Part shown: piece by piece, positions 36,261 to 44,909 of the stretch
Numbering within the stretch: the first letter of the stretch is position 1
Layout of the letters: each line of letters opens with the position of its first letter
Assembly: GCF_007830065.1 (NCBI RefSeq)
Contig: NZ_VLKK01000002.1
Location: 248,001 to 312,000, forward strand
Source of the DNA: Sphingobium wenxiniae
GTDB taxonomy: Bacteria > Pseudomonadota > Alphaproteobacteria > Sphingomonadales > Sphingomonadaceae
Length of the DNA stretch: 64,000 bases
Direction: 5' to 3'
Position numbers and translations under genes: made by a program
Notes under the pieces: model-generated
Databases searched by the model: none
Seen by the model: only the letters and a program-made list of their open reading frames with translations
Told to the model about the DNA's origin: nothing

Positions 36261-36697
36261 TGCAGGTCGATTTCTACCAGCTCAGCCGCGACCCCGTGGA
36301 CCAGGTGCTGCCCGCCATCGCGGCGCGGGTGCTGGGCCTGGGGGAGCGGCTGCTGGTGGTGGCGGGCGACTCGCAGCGGCTGGATCGGATTTCCGCCGGG
36401 CTGTGGGGCGGGCCGCCGGAAAGCTTCCTCGCCCACGGCCGTGCCGGGGAGGGGCAGGAGGATATCCAGCCGATCCTGCTGTCCCAGGCTGTCGCGGCGG
36501 ACAATGGCGCGCGGCATGTGGCGCTGGCCGACGGGCTGTGGCGTGAGGAAGCGCTGGGGTTCGAGCGGGCCTTCTACTTCTTCGACGCGGACACCATCGA
36601 AGGCGCGCGGGCAAGCTGGCGCGCGCTGGCGAAGCGGGAGGGGGTGACGCCCCGCTTCTGGCGGCAGGAGGGGCGCAAATGGGTGCAGGGACCGTAG
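36260..36697 (+). CDS. holC: DNA polymerase III chi subunit
   Basis: HolC links the clamp loader to single-strand-binding protein. The 145-residue protein has the chi-subunit pattern [20 protein letters not shown], a middle [19 protein letters not shown] and a C-terminal [23 protein letters not shown] 36260 shares a base with the pepA stop, showing coupling. The C-terminus is basic and rich in W/R ([12 protein letters not shown]). valS, which follows holC in E. coli, lies 13 kb downstream in this genome. Confidence 0.92.
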   Translation: MQVDFYQLSRDPVDQVLPAIAARVLGLGERLLVVAGDSQRLDRISAGLWGGPPESFLAHGRAGEGQEDIQPILLSQAVAADNGARHVALADGLWREEALGFERAFYFFDADTIEGARASWRALAKREGVTPRFWRQEGRKWVQGP

Positions 36698-36773
36698 GCC
36701 CTCTTGCGGTCCCATGCCGCCCGGTCTAAAGGGCGCGCGATCTTATCCCAACAATTCGGAGTTTCCGGGTCTT

Positions 36774-37196
36774 ATGGCCGTCACGCGCACCTTTTCGATC
36801 ATCAAGCCCGATGCGACCCGTCGCAACCTGACGGGCGCCGTCACGAAAAAGCTGGAAGAGGCCGGCCTGCGCGTCGTCGCCTCCCGCCGCATCCGCATGA
36901 GCCGCGAGCAGGCCGAAGGCTTCTACGCCGTGCACAAGGAACGGCCCTTCTTCGCCGATCTGGTCGCCTTCATGATTTCCGGCCCGGTCGTCGTGCAGGT
37001 GCTGGAAGGCGAAGACGCCGTGAAGCGCAACCGCGACATCATGGGCGCCACCAACCCGGCCAATGCCGATGAAGGCACCATCCGCAAGGAATATGCCGAA
37101 TCGATCGAAGCCAATTCGGTCCACGGTTCGGACAGTGAGGAAAATGCCGCGATCGAGATCGCCTATTTCTTCAAGCCGGAAGACATCGTCGGCTGA
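36774..37196 (+). CDS. ndk: Nucleoside diphosphate kinase
   Basis: Ndk exchanges terminal phosphates among nucleotides. The 140-residue protein is of standard length, begins [17 protein letters not shown] and has the phospho-histidine H117 in [22 protein letters not shown] is the nucleotide-contact loop. ATG 36774 is chosen because the frame upstream is not conserved. A strong terminator follows 24 bases after the stop, so the pepA-holC-ndk unit ends here. Confidence 0.96.
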   Translation: MAVTRTFSIIKPDATRRNLTGAVTKKLEEAGLRVVASRRIRMSREQAEGFYAVHKERPFFADLVAFMISGPVVVQVLEGEDAVKRNRDIMGATNPANADEGTIRKEYAESIEANSVHGSDSEENAAIEIAYFFKPEDIVG

Positions 37197-37220
37197 TCGG
37201 GCGCTGGCATGAATGACCAA

Positions 37221-37255
37221 AAGGGGCCGGGGGCGAAGTTTCCCGGCCCCTTTTT
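37221..37255 (+). terminator. Rho-independent terminator of ndk
   Basis: AAGGGGCCGGG pairs perfectly with CCCGGCCCCTT across a 9-base loop and runs into TTTTT. This is the clearest intrinsic terminator in the window. Confidence 0.92.
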
Positions 37256-37353
37256 CGTCGGGTGCGATGTTGGCGGGCTTGGCGATGATGCGCTATTGCC
37301 ATGCAGTCGCATAATCGTCCACATTTGTGCAGGCAAAGGGGAGGAGTAAGCGG

Positions 37354-37842
37354 ATGATGGCGGCGATTCTGATGGCGATAGCTCTCCAAACCGCTGCTCA
37401 GACTTATCGCCCGCTGCTGACTTTTTCCGCCCATCCTGCGTTACGCCGTGTAACCACGCGCGTGGATGTCGGTTTGCTGGCGGGTGGGCGTGGAACGAAG
37501 GATTACTGGTTCCGCAAGACGGTGCAACCCGACGGGGGCGAAATCGCCGAAACATTGTGGGCCGATACCCTGTCCTGTCCGGGCGGCCGTTCCGTGCTTG
37601 AGGAACTGGCGGCATTGGAAGTTCCCCGTCCGCACGTTTACGGATTGGATGGCAGAGACGACATCGTGATGATGGCCGATGGCGTCACCTACCGACTGGA
37701 CGCGCAAAGCGCGCCGCCATTCGGCAATGGGCGCATCACGCTGAGGACGAATAGAGGCACGCCGTTGGCCCGCTGGGTGGAGGCTGCATTGTCCAGCCTG
37801 GCGGGTTGCTGGAAACAGGAGCCGCCGAAGCGGGTGTCCTGA
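37354..37842 (+). CDS. Predicted secreted protein of unknown function
   Basis: The 162-residue product starts at ATG 37354, 7 bases after GAGGAG, and opens with a probable signal peptide (MMAAILMAIALQTAAQTY). The mature part contains two cysteines in the last two-thirds (DTLSCPGGRS and AGCWKQ), which could form a disulfide, and a tract LEVPRPHVYGLDGRDDIVMM. I do not recognise a family. It follows the ndk terminator, so it has its own promoter, and it converges on the GST gene. Codon use is less extreme than in its neighbours, consistent with an accessory gene. Confidence 0.7.
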   Translation: MMAAILMAIALQTAAQTYRPLLTFSAHPALRRVTTRVDVGLLAGGRGTKDYWFRKTVQPDGGEIAETLWADTLSCPGGRSVLEELAALEVPRPHVYGLDGRDDIVMMADGVTYRLDAQSAPPFGNGRITLRTNRGTPLARWVEAALSSLAGCWKQEPPKRVS

Positions 37843-37911
37843 CCAGCGGATTACATGCGTTTCCAACTCGAAGAAACCCGCTACGGTCGTTGGCTGCCCA
37901 TGCAACCGGCT

Positions 37912-38586
37912 TCACACCGTCTGCGGCGGGCTTTCGAATTTGTCGATCACCCATTCTTCCGCCTGCGCGCCGCCGATCCATTCCTGCATCCACGGATGGG
38001 CGATGACCGCGTGCATATAAGCCTGGGCAAAGCGGGCAACGGGGAGCTGGTAGGTGATGAAGCGCGTGACGACCGGCGCGAACATCACATCGGCGGCGCC
38101 GAACGCGCCGAACAGGAAGTCGCCTTCGCCGCCGTGGCGCGCGCGCGCCTGCGCCCAGAGTTGCATGATGCGGGCAATGTCCTGCGCCACCGCTTCGGAT
38201 GGCGGGACGGCCTCGTAAATCTGGCGGATATTCATGCTGTGCTCGCGGCGGAGCGCGGCGAAGCTGCTGTGCATTTCCGCCGCCATGGAACGGGCCATGG
38301 CGCGCGCGGCGGGATCGGTGGGCCAGAATTGGTCGCCGCCCGTCTTTTCGTTCAGATATTCGATGATGGCGAGGCTGTCCCACACCACGATGTCGTCGCC
38401 GTCCCAAAGGATCGGCACCTTGCCCGACGACGGCGCGAATTCGTCGCCCTCCCGCCGCTTTTCCCAGGCTTCGTCATAGAGGGGGACGACCACCTCCTCG
38501 AAGGGCAGGCCCGACAGCTTGCACGCCAGCCAGCCGCGCAGCGACCAGCTCGAATAGGCCTTGTTGCCAATGAACAGCTTCATCAT
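37912..38586 (-). CDS. Glutathione S-transferase family protein
   Basis: This 224-residue protein has the GST layout: an N-terminal thioredoxin-like domain (MKLFIGNKAYSSWSLRGWLA, then SGKVPILWDGDDIVVWDSLA) and a helical C-terminal domain with DVMFAPVVTRFITY. The catalytic residue is probably Ser or Tyr in YSSWS. The substrate is unknown; sphingomonads carry many GSTs used in degradation of aromatic compounds and in stress. A second ATG at 38583 is possible. It is divergent from an SDR gene with a 161-base gap. Confidence 0.92.
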   Translation of the reverse strand: MMKLFIGNKAYSSWSLRGWLACKLSGLPFEEVVVPLYDEAWEKRREGDEFAPSSGKVPILWDGDDIVVWDSLAIIEYLNEKTGGDQFWPTDPAARAMARSMAAEMHSSFAALRREHSMNIRQIYEAVPPSEAVAQDIARIMQLWAQARARHGGEGDFLFGAFGAADVMFAPVVTRFITYQLPVARFAQAYMHAVIAHPWMQEWIGGAQAEEWVIDKFESPPQTV

Positions 38587-38747
38587 GGCCTAAGCTTTAG
38601 ACGGCGCGGGGAGAAAGTCGAGAGCGGGATGACGCTCCGTTCACCACGGCCCGTCGGCCGACCGGCGGGACGGAATTGAACGACGGCGCCTTCCTCCGCA
38701 GAACTCTTCGGGATGAAAGGCGTTGTGCAGGGATGAGGAGATTGGCG

Positions 38748-39599
38748 ATGACCGAAACCCAGGACATGATTCACGAGGACGCCTTGCCCGGCCACGAAAG
38801 TGCGCTGGAACCCAAGCCCGAATGGGAACCGCGTTATCCCGGCTCTGGCCGTCTCGCCGGCAAGGTGGCCGTCGTGACCGGCGCCGACAGCGGCATCGGC
38901 CGCGCGATTGCCGCGCTTTATGCACGGGAGGGGGCGGATATCGCCATCCTCTATCTGTGCGAACATGATGACGCCGCCAAAACCGCCGAGATCGTGAAGG
39001 CGGAAGGCCGGCGGGCCATAACCATCGCGGGCGATCTGGGCGACAGCGCTTTCTGCGACCGGGCCGTGGCGGACGTGGTGAAGGAATATGGCGGCATAGA
39101 CATTCTGGTCAACAATGCCGGTGAGCAGCATCCCGACAAGGATATCACCGACATCAGCGAGGAGCAGCTTCGCCGCACCTTCCAGACCAATATCTTCGCC
39201 ATGTTCTTTCTGACGCAGGCGGTCCGGCCTCATCTCAGGCGCGGGGCGGCGATCGTCAACTGCACGTCGGTCACCATGTATCAGGGGTCCAAGGAACTGC
39301 TGGACTATTCCAGCACCAAGGGCGCCATCACCGCCTTCACCCGATCGCTTTCCGAAAATCTGGTGGGAGAGGGCATAAGGGTGAACGCCGTGGCGCCCGG
39401 ACCGATCTGGACGCCGCTCAATCCCTCCGGCGGCGCGAGCCCGGAAAAGCTGGAGCATTTCGGGGAGAACACGCCCATGGGCCGGCCCGGCCAGCCCAAC
39501 GAGGTCGCGCCTTCCTTCCTGTTCCTGGCGTGCGACGATTCCAGCTACATGTCCGGCCAGGTGCTGCATCCCAATGGCGGAACGGTCGTGAACGGATGA
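38748..39599 (+). CDS. Short-chain dehydrogenase/reductase (YghA/YhdF-like)
   Basis: The 283-residue protein is a classical SDR with a longer N-terminal arm (PGHESALEPKPEWEPRYPGS), the cofactor motif TGADSGIGRAIA, NNAGEQ, the catalytic Ser-Tyr-Lys in NCTSVTM and YSSTKGAI, and the PGPIWTPLNP loop. The arm plus NAGEQHPDK pattern fits the YghA/YhdF group, often induced by general stress in other bacteria; the substrate is not known. ATG 38748 follows GAGGAG. It is followed by a convergent CDF transporter. Confidence 0.9.
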   Translation: MTETQDMIHEDALPGHESALEPKPEWEPRYPGSGRLAGKVAVVTGADSGIGRAIAALYAREGADIAILYLCEHDDAAKTAEIVKAEGRRAITIAGDLGDSAFCDRAVADVVKEYGGIDILVNNAGEQHPDKDITDISEEQLRRTFQTNIFAMFFLTQAVRPHLRRGAAIVNCTSVTMYQGSKELLDYSSTKGAITAFTRSLSENLVGEGIRVNAVAPGPIWTPLNPSGGASPEKLEHFGENTPMGRPGQPNEVAPSFLFLACDDSSYMSGQVLHPNGGTVVNG

Positions 39600-39653
39600 T
39601 CCGGCGCCCTTGGGTCGCACCGGAGCTTTCGCAAGCATTTTTGCGGCACCGAA

Positions 39654-40622
39654 TCAGGACGATTCCGATCCTTTCGGCAGCGATTGGACGATTGCATTCT
39701 CCCGCTTTTCCGGCCGGATGTAGATCGATGTCAGTGAAGGAATGGCCAGCTTCATCGCGCTTTCCATCTCTTCGATAAGGCCCTCCGCCCGACCCATGGG
39801 CAGGTCGTCGGCAAAGTCGGCGCTGATCGCGACGAAGACCGCATCGGGCGCCGTGTGAATGGTGCGGATATGATTGACGGCGGTGATTTCCGGCCGCTGG
39901 TCGAGCAATCGCCGCACGGTTTCGATCATGGCGATATCCGCGCTTTCACCGATCAGCAGACCCTTGGCCTCGCGCGCCAGCAGGACGGCCACGGCGCCCA
40001 GGGCCAGTCCGATCGCGATAGACGCAATCCCGTCCAGACGCGGTTCGTCATAATGATGGCTTGCCCATATCCCGATGGCCGCAATCAGCAGCCCGAACAG
40101 CGCCGCGCTATCTTCGAACAGCACGATAAATCCCGCCGGGTCCTTGGAGCGCCGGATCGACTGCCACCAATTGTTCGATCCGCGCTTTCGGCCAAAATCC
40201 CGGACCGCGATCGTCCAGGAGGTGCCTTCCAGGAGGAAGGCGACAAAGAGGACCGCGTAATTCACGCCCGGATCGCGGAGCGGCTCGGGCGCCTTGATGT
40301 GGGCCCAGCCTTCATAGACCGATACCCCGGCGCCGACCGCGAAGATCAGGATCGCGACCACAAAAGCCCAGAAATAGAGTTCCCTGCCATAGCCGAAGGG
40401 ATGCGCCGCGTCGGCGGGCCTTTTTGCCTTGGCTTGCCCATAGAGCAGCAGAAGCTGGTTGCCGCTGTCGACCAGCGAATGCACGCCTTCGGTCAGCATG
40501 GAGGATGAGCCGGTCAATGCCGAGGCGATGAACTTCGCGACGGCGATGCCGACATTAGCCGCCAGCGCGCCATAGAGAACGATATTTTCGCGGAAATGGA
40601 TGGCAGAGCCTGACTTCGCCAT
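39654..40622 (-). CDS. Cation diffusion facilitator, SLC30A9-like
   Basis: The 322-residue membrane protein has six helices and the CDF fold. Helix 2 reads TEGVHSLVDSGNQ, with H48 and D52 in place of the usual DxxxD, and helix 5 has VLFEDSAALFG with E170/D171 instead of HxxxD. This combination is known from the SLC30A9 (ZnT9) subgroup. It probably exports a divalent metal such as Zn2+, but the ion cannot be stated. The cytoplasmic tail includes ITAVNHIRTIHTAPDAVFVA. ATG 40622 is preferred to a TTG 3 codons upstream. An Nramp-type importer is encoded 131 bases upstream on the same strand. Confidence 0.88.
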   Translation of the reverse strand: MAKSGSAIHFRENIVLYGALAANVGIAVAKFIASALTGSSSMLTEGVHSLVDSGNQLLLLYGQAKAKRPADAAHPFGYGRELYFWAFVVAILIFAVGAGVSVYEGWAHIKAPEPLRDPGVNYAVLFVAFLLEGTSWTIAVRDFGRKRGSNNWWQSIRRSKDPAGFIVLFEDSAALFGLLIAAIGIWASHHYDEPRLDGIASIAIGLALGAVAVLLAREAKGLLIGESADIAMIETVRRLLDQRPEITAVNHIRTIHTAPDAVFVAISADFADDLPMGRAEGLIEEMESAMKLAIPSLTSIYIRPEKRENAIVQSLPKGSESS

Positions 40623-40753
40623 ATGGTTCAATCCGGATAGCGGTTGGGCTGGAGCAGACCGGCAGGATGCGCCATGCGCTCCAGAACGCGCCTGGCCGGG
40701 CGGCCGATCCGTCCCATCCAGTCATGAGCATGAGTCTTCATGGCTTCTTGCAA

Positions 40754-42004
40754 CTAGCCGGGAAAGGCGATCATGGCCACTGCCGCCGCGCCCATCACGG
40801 CTGTCGCGAGCCAGCCGAGGAATTTGAGGAGGGGAGGCGCGACGAACTCACCCATGATGCTGGACTTGGACACGATAATCATCAATCCAATCAGGACCGG
40901 GACCGCCGCCACGCCGTTGATCACCGCGCTCCAGAACAGCGCCTTCATCGGGTTGATCGGTGTCCAGTCGAGCGCCAGACCCAATATCATGCCCAGTATG
41001 ATGACCGCATAGAATGCCTTGGCCCGCAGAGGCTTGGCCTCCAGGCTGCCGTTCCATCCCCCGATTTCGCACACGGCATAGGCCGACGATCCCGCGAGCA
41101 CGGGAACGGCGAGCAGGCCCGTGCCGATGATGCCGAGACTGAAAAGCGCGAAAGCGAATTTGCCGGCAATGGGCTTCAGCGCCTGCGCGGCGTCCGCGGC
41201 GCTCTGAATATCGGTCTTGCCGGCCGCGTGGAGCGTTGTTGCCGTCCCAAGAATGATGGCGAGCGCAACGATGGTCGATACCGCCATGCCGGTAAACGTA
41301 TCCCAGCGGATGCGTCTCAATGCGTCGGATGCCTGCGCGCGCGCGCGGCTGAGCGGTTGCCGTTCCTTGATCTGGTCGAGTTCCTCGACTTCCTGCGCCG
41401 CTTGCCAGAAAAAAAGATAGGGGCTGATCGTCGTGCCGAATATCGCAACGATCGTCGTGATGGCGCCGGCCCCCGCAATCGTTGGGATCACCAGTCCCCG
41501 CGCGGCCGCGCTCCAATCGACCTTCACCATCAGGATCAGCGCGACATAGGCGAGGAGCACGAGGGTCATCCATTTCAGGATGGAGGAATAGCGGTGATAC
41601 GGCACATAGATCTGCAGCAGCAGCGAGAGGAGCGCGAATGCGACGGTGGCCGTCCGCTTCCAACCGCCGATCACCAGTGCGGACGCTTCCCCCATGGCGG
41701 CAAGGTCGGCGCCGACATTGATCGTATTGGCGATGAAGAGCAGCGCGATCAGCCCGATCACGAGCCACCGCGGAAAGACGGCGTTCAAACTCCTGCCAAG
41801 ACCGTGACCGGTGACTCGGCCTACCCGGGCGCAGGCAAGCTGCACAGCGACCATGAGCGGATAGGCCAGCGTCATCGTCCACATCAAGCTGGGGCCGAAT
41901 TGGGCGCCCGCTTGCGAATAGGTTGCGATACCGCTTGGATCGTCGTCGGCCGCGCCCGTGACGAGTCCCGGCCCGAGCCGCTTCAGCCGTTCCATGATAT
42001 TCAT
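40754..42004 (-). CDS. Nramp-family transporter with non-canonical metal site
   Basis: The 416-residue protein has about 11 hydrophobic segments and Nramp gene-family architecture. In helix 1 the usual DPGN is replaced by DDDPSG (residues 20-25), and in helix 6 the MPH motif is replaced by TTISPY (191-196). These sequences are those of a separate Nramp-related branch whose ion is not settled (Mg2+, Mn2+ and others are proposed). Start ATG 42004. A CDF transporter follows, and a pair of palindromes upstream suggests metal-responsive control. A ClC channel gene lies 293 bases upstream on the same strand. Confidence 0.87.
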   Translation of the reverse strand: MNIMERLKRLGPGLVTGAADDDPSGIATYSQAGAQFGPSLMWTMTLAYPLMVAVQLACARVGRVTGHGLGRSLNAVFPRWLVIGLIALLFIANTINVGADLAAMGEASALVIGGWKRTATVAFALLSLLLQIYVPYHRYSSILKWMTLVLLAYVALILMVKVDWSAAARGLVIPTIAGAGAITTIVAIFGTTISPYLFFWQAAQEVEELDQIKERQPLSRARAQASDALRRIRWDTFTGMAVSTIVALAIILGTATTLHAAGKTDIQSAADAAQALKPIAGKFAFALFSLGIIGTGLLAVPVLAGSSAYAVCEIGGWNGSLEAKPLRAKAFYAVIILGMILGLALDWTPINPMKALFWSAVINGVAAVPVLIGLMIIVSKSSIMGEFVAPPLLKFLGWLATAVMGAAAVAMIAFPG

Positions 42005-42100
42005 CGCCCGATCACCGCTTCACGCTCGGTCACGTGCGACAACCATATATTCGGCAAAGCGCCTGTCCCGTCCTGTTGCGAGCACGTAACGCCGCTCCGC

Positions 42101-42133
42101 GCAATATGTTGCTTCCAAATGGCAATTCATTGC
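42101..42133 (-). promoter_or_regulatory. Tandem palindromic operator candidate upstream of the Nramp gene
   Basis: GCAATATGTTGC (42101-42112) and GCAATTCATTGC (42122-42133) are two 12-base palindromes of the form GCAAT-NN-RTTGC, with centres 21 bp apart, about two helical turns. They lie 97-129 bases upstream of the Nramp start. The GCAA...TTGC arms recall Mur/Fur-family boxes. I found no gene in the surrounding 293-base gap. Confidence 0.55.
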
Positions 42134-42297
42134 TATTCCGGCATGAAAGACGTCGGCGCAGCCGGGCGGCAGGCGCGCCGCGTCAATGCGCCATGATGGA
42201 GCTGGTTCGGCGAAAAGGCGCAGGCGCTGATCGCTTCGATCGAGGCGCGTTACCTCCGAATGCATGGCCACGCCAAGGCCCACGCTCATGATGTCGG

Positions 42298-44124
42298 CTA
42301 TGAATAATCTTCCGGCGCCGCCATATGCCCGTTTGTGCGGTATGCGAAGGGCGTGTCTTCCCGACGGCCGATGAAGCGCTTTCGCCCCGTTTCCGCCTGC
42401 CGATGCGCGCTGCGGGCCTTGAGGAGATCCTGCCGCGACAGGATGCCGAGCACGCGGCGGCTGTCGGGGTCGACGATGGGTATCCGGCCGACGCCCGATT
42501 CGATGATGAGGTCAGCCACCACGCCGCTTGGCGTCTCGGGATAGGCTGCGGGTTGCGCGGCGTCCGATATGGCATCGGCCAGAGCGATGGGGCCGGCGTC
42601 CGCCTCCATCTGCCAGCGCAAGGCGTCGGTTCGCGATGCCAGGCCCAGCAGGCGCCCTTCGGCATCGACCACCGGATAGCTGCGGTGGACGGCATCCGCC
42701 GCAAAGAAGCAAACCGCCTCCGCGATCGTCATCGAACCCGGCAAGGTCGCGGGATCGCGGGTCATCAATTGACCCGCCTGCAACAGGTCGAGCGGGTCCA
42801 CCGTATATTCCTGAAGGATGTGACGCCCGCGCCGCGCGATCTTCTCCGTCAATATGGACCGGCGCATCAGCAGCACGCTGATGGCATAGGCGCCGCCCGC
42901 GGCCGCGACGGTGCAGGGCACCGCTTCGAAATGGCCGGTCAGTTCGACCGCGAAGATCGCGCCTGTCATGGGCGCGCGCATCGCGCCGCTCATGATCCCG
43001 GCCATGCCGATCATGGCCCAGAAGCCGGGATCGCCGGGCAGGAATTGCCCGACAAGAAAGCCTGCCGCGCCGCCGAGGATGAGAAGGGGAGCGAGAACGC
43101 CGCCCGATGTGCCGGACCCCAGCGCGATCAGCCATACGATGCCCTTCACCACAAGCAGCGCGGCAACTACCCGAAGCGGGAGGGCGGCGGCGAGCAGCGC
43201 CTCTATGCTGGCATAGCCCGCGCCCAGCACATGCGCGTCGATCAGGCCGCCGATGCCTACCGCGACCGCCCCGATGGCGGGCCACCACATCCAGTGGACG
43301 GGGAGCCTGTGGAACAGATCCTCGATCCGGTAGAGGGCGGTCGAGAGGAAGGCCGCTTCCAGACCGACGACGATCCCGATGCCGGTCGCCGCCGGCAGAT
43401 TCCAGGCCGATGCGGGCACCGCCAGGGCCGTCGCGAACATGGGGCCGGACCCGATGATGAAAGGCCGCCATGCGAAGGAGATGAGCACCGCCACGACCAC
43501 CGGGACGAAGCTACGCGGCTTCCATTCGAAAAGCAGCACCTCCACCGCCAGCAGGATGGCGGCAAGCGGGGTTCCGAAGATCGCCGTCATGCCCGCAGCC
43601 GCGCCCGCGACGAGCAATGTCTTGCGTTCGGCCGCGCTCAGGTGGAAGCATTGGGCGAAGAGGGAGCCGATGGCGCCGCCGGTCATGATGATCGGTCCCT
43701 CCGCGCCGAATGGCCCGCCGCTGCCGATGGAAATGGCGGAGGACAGGGGCTTGAGCAGGGCGACCTTCACCGAAAGACGGCTTTCACCGAACAGGATCGT
43801 TTCGATGGCTTCGGGAATGCCGTGCCCCCGGATCTTGTCGGACCCGAAGCGCGCCATCAGCCCGACGATCAGGCTGCCGATGATCGGGATGAACACCACC
43901 ATGAAGCCGACCGAGGCGTCGGTGATCGCCACGGCATCGGCGGACAGGCGGCCGAACCAGAAGAGGTTGGTGGCGATGGCGATGAGCTTGACCAATATCC
44001 ACGCGCCCATCGCGCCGCCCGTGCCGACGACGAGCGCCATCATCGCGAGCAGCGCCATGCGGCGATCCGCGCTATGATCAGCCAGCCGATGTGTTTCGAT
44101 GGCGCGCATTGGCGTAAAGGACAT
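42298..44124 (-). CDS. ClC-type chloride channel/antiporter with two CBS domains
   Basis: This 608-residue protein has a ClC core followed by a CBS pair. The ion-path motifs are GHGIPEAIE, GPFGAEGPI (the gating Glu is kept but the usual GxEGP residue is Ala), and GSGTSGGVLAPLLILGG. The tail has two CBS domains (QLMTRDPATLPGSMTIAEAV and VVADLIIESGVGRIPIV), which could bind nucleotides to set activity. ATG 44124 is used; earlier TTG and later ATG 44109 are alternatives. It is divergent from a MarR regulator, with a shared palindrome. Confidence 0.92.
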   Translation of the reverse strand: MSFTPMRAIETHRLADHSADRRMALLAMMALVVGTGGAMGAWILVKLIAIATNLFWFGRLSADAVAITDASVGFMVVFIPIIGSLIVGLMARFGSDKIRGHGIPEAIETILFGESRLSVKVALLKPLSSAISIGSGGPFGAEGPIIMTGGAIGSLFAQCFHLSAAERKTLLVAGAAAGMTAIFGTPLAAILLAVEVLLFEWKPRSFVPVVVAVLISFAWRPFIIGSGPMFATALAVPASAWNLPAATGIGIVVGLEAAFLSTALYRIEDLFHRLPVHWMWWPAIGAVAVGIGGLIDAHVLGAGYASIEALLAAALPLRVVAALLVVKGIVWLIALGSGTSGGVLAPLLILGGAAGFLVGQFLPGDPGFWAMIGMAGIMSGAMRAPMTGAIFAVELTGHFEAVPCTVAAAGGAYAISVLLMRRSILTEKIARRGRHILQEYTVDPLDLLQAGQLMTRDPATLPGSMTIAEAVCFFAADAVHRSYPVVDAEGRLLGLASRTDALRWQMEADAGPIALADAISDAAQPAAYPETPSGVVADLIIESGVGRIPIVDPDSRRVLGILSRQDLLKARSAHRQAETGRKRFIGRREDTPFAYRTNGHMAAPEDYS

Positions 44125-44161
44125 GCGGAATGGCACTCTTTGGAGGGTCGGAAGGAGTGCC

Positions 44162-44186
44162 AATTATATCGCAATGCGATATAATT
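44162..44186. promoter_or_regulatory. MarR-type operator with divergent -10 boxes
   Basis: AATTATATCGC and GCGATATAATT are perfect 11-bp inverted repeats with a 3-base spacer. Each arm contains TATAAT: 44180-44185 reading right toward marR and 44168-44163 reading left toward the ClC gene. A bound MarR dimer would block both promoters. It is the only strongly AT-rich spot in the region. Confidence 0.8.
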
Positions 44187-44191
44187 CAATG

Positions 44192-44647
44192 ATGGAGATC
44201 GGAGTGACGCAGGACAAGGGGCTGACCGACGCGGATTATCGGGCGCTTGCGGCGTTCCGCCATGTGATCCGCCGATTTCAGTCATTCAGCGAGGGACAGG
44301 CCGCGCAGGCCGGGCTGACGCCGCAGCAGCATCAGGCGTTGCTGGCCATCCGGGCCGCGGCGCCGGAGCAGGCGACGGTCGGATATGTGGCGGAACGGCT
44401 GATCCTGAAGCCCCATAGCGCGACAGGCCTTGTCGACCGTCTGGTGGCGCTGGGGCTGATTGTCCGCGAGGGTGCGGCGGACGATCGCCGCCGGGTCTTT
44501 CTACGTCTGACGCACAGCGCTTATGCCAAGCTGGAGACGCTGTCCGCGATTCACCGCGAGGAAGTGCAAAGATTGCGGCCAGCGCTGCTGAATATCCTCG
44601 ACCAGTTGGCGTGTGAGGCGGCGCCGGACATTCGGACGGGCTGTTAA
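44192..44647 (+). CDS. MarR-family transcriptional regulator
   Basis: This regulator of about 151 residues has a winged helix with the recognition part AERLILKPHSATGLVDRLVA and the wing motif GLIVREGAADDRRRVFLRLT, typical of MarR. It probably represses itself and the divergent ClC gene through the palindrome ending just upstream. Start choice is open: ATG 44189, ATG 44192 or GTG 44204 (with GGAG 6 bases before). If the palindrome's TATAAT is the -10, the transcript would begin near 44192, giving a leaderless message. The ligand is unknown. Confidence 0.88.
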   Translation: MEIGVTQDKGLTDADYRALAAFRHVIRRFQSFSEGQAAQAGLTPQQHQALLAIRAAAPEQATVGYVAERLILKPHSATGLVDRLVALGLIVREGAADDRRRVFLRLTHSAYAKLETLSAIHREEVQRLRPALLNILDQLACEAAPDIRTGC

Positions 44648-44835
44648 GCTACTCCGGACTTGACGGACCTTTATGGAAATGGAGACGAAAAGACAGCGGT
44701 ACGGCGCGGCCGGCCTTGGCCGGCATGCGCCATAGGGGGCTTGGTCAGGCGATCCGCCGCCAATCGATGAATGGCCGAAATCAGCGGAAATCTAAGGTTT
44801 TTTCAACCATCAGCACACGTCTGCTGACAGGATAC

Positions 44836-44909
44836 TGGAGGCCCGAGCCGGAATCGAACCGGCGTATACGGATTTGCAGTCCGCTGCGTCACCACTCCGC
44901 CATCGGGCC
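44836..44909 (-). tRNA. tRNA-Cys (GCA)
   Basis: On the minus strand a 74-nt cloverleaf begins GGCCCGATGGCGGAGTGG and ends CTCGGGCCTCCA. The acceptor stem GGCCCGA/TCGGGCC is perfect, the anticodon arm is CGGACTGCAAATCCG with anticodon GCA, the T-arm is CCGGTTCGATTCCGG, the discriminator base is T and CCA is encoded. No other gene lies in the 44648-45101 gap. Confidence 0.97.

Noticed and set aside
38587..38747. Possible EcfG (general stress) promoter before the SDR gene
   Set aside because: GGAATT is present but the GGAAC-N16/17-CGTT pattern is not met.
42197..42307. Short plus-strand frame ending ARYLRMHGHAKAHAHDVGYE
   Set aside because: It looks slightly protein-like but has no start codon after the preceding TGA and no ribosome site. 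It may be a remnant of a lost gene or chance.
42325..44184. Plus-strand open frame of 619 codons
   Set aside because: It is antisense to the ClC gene and has shadow composition.
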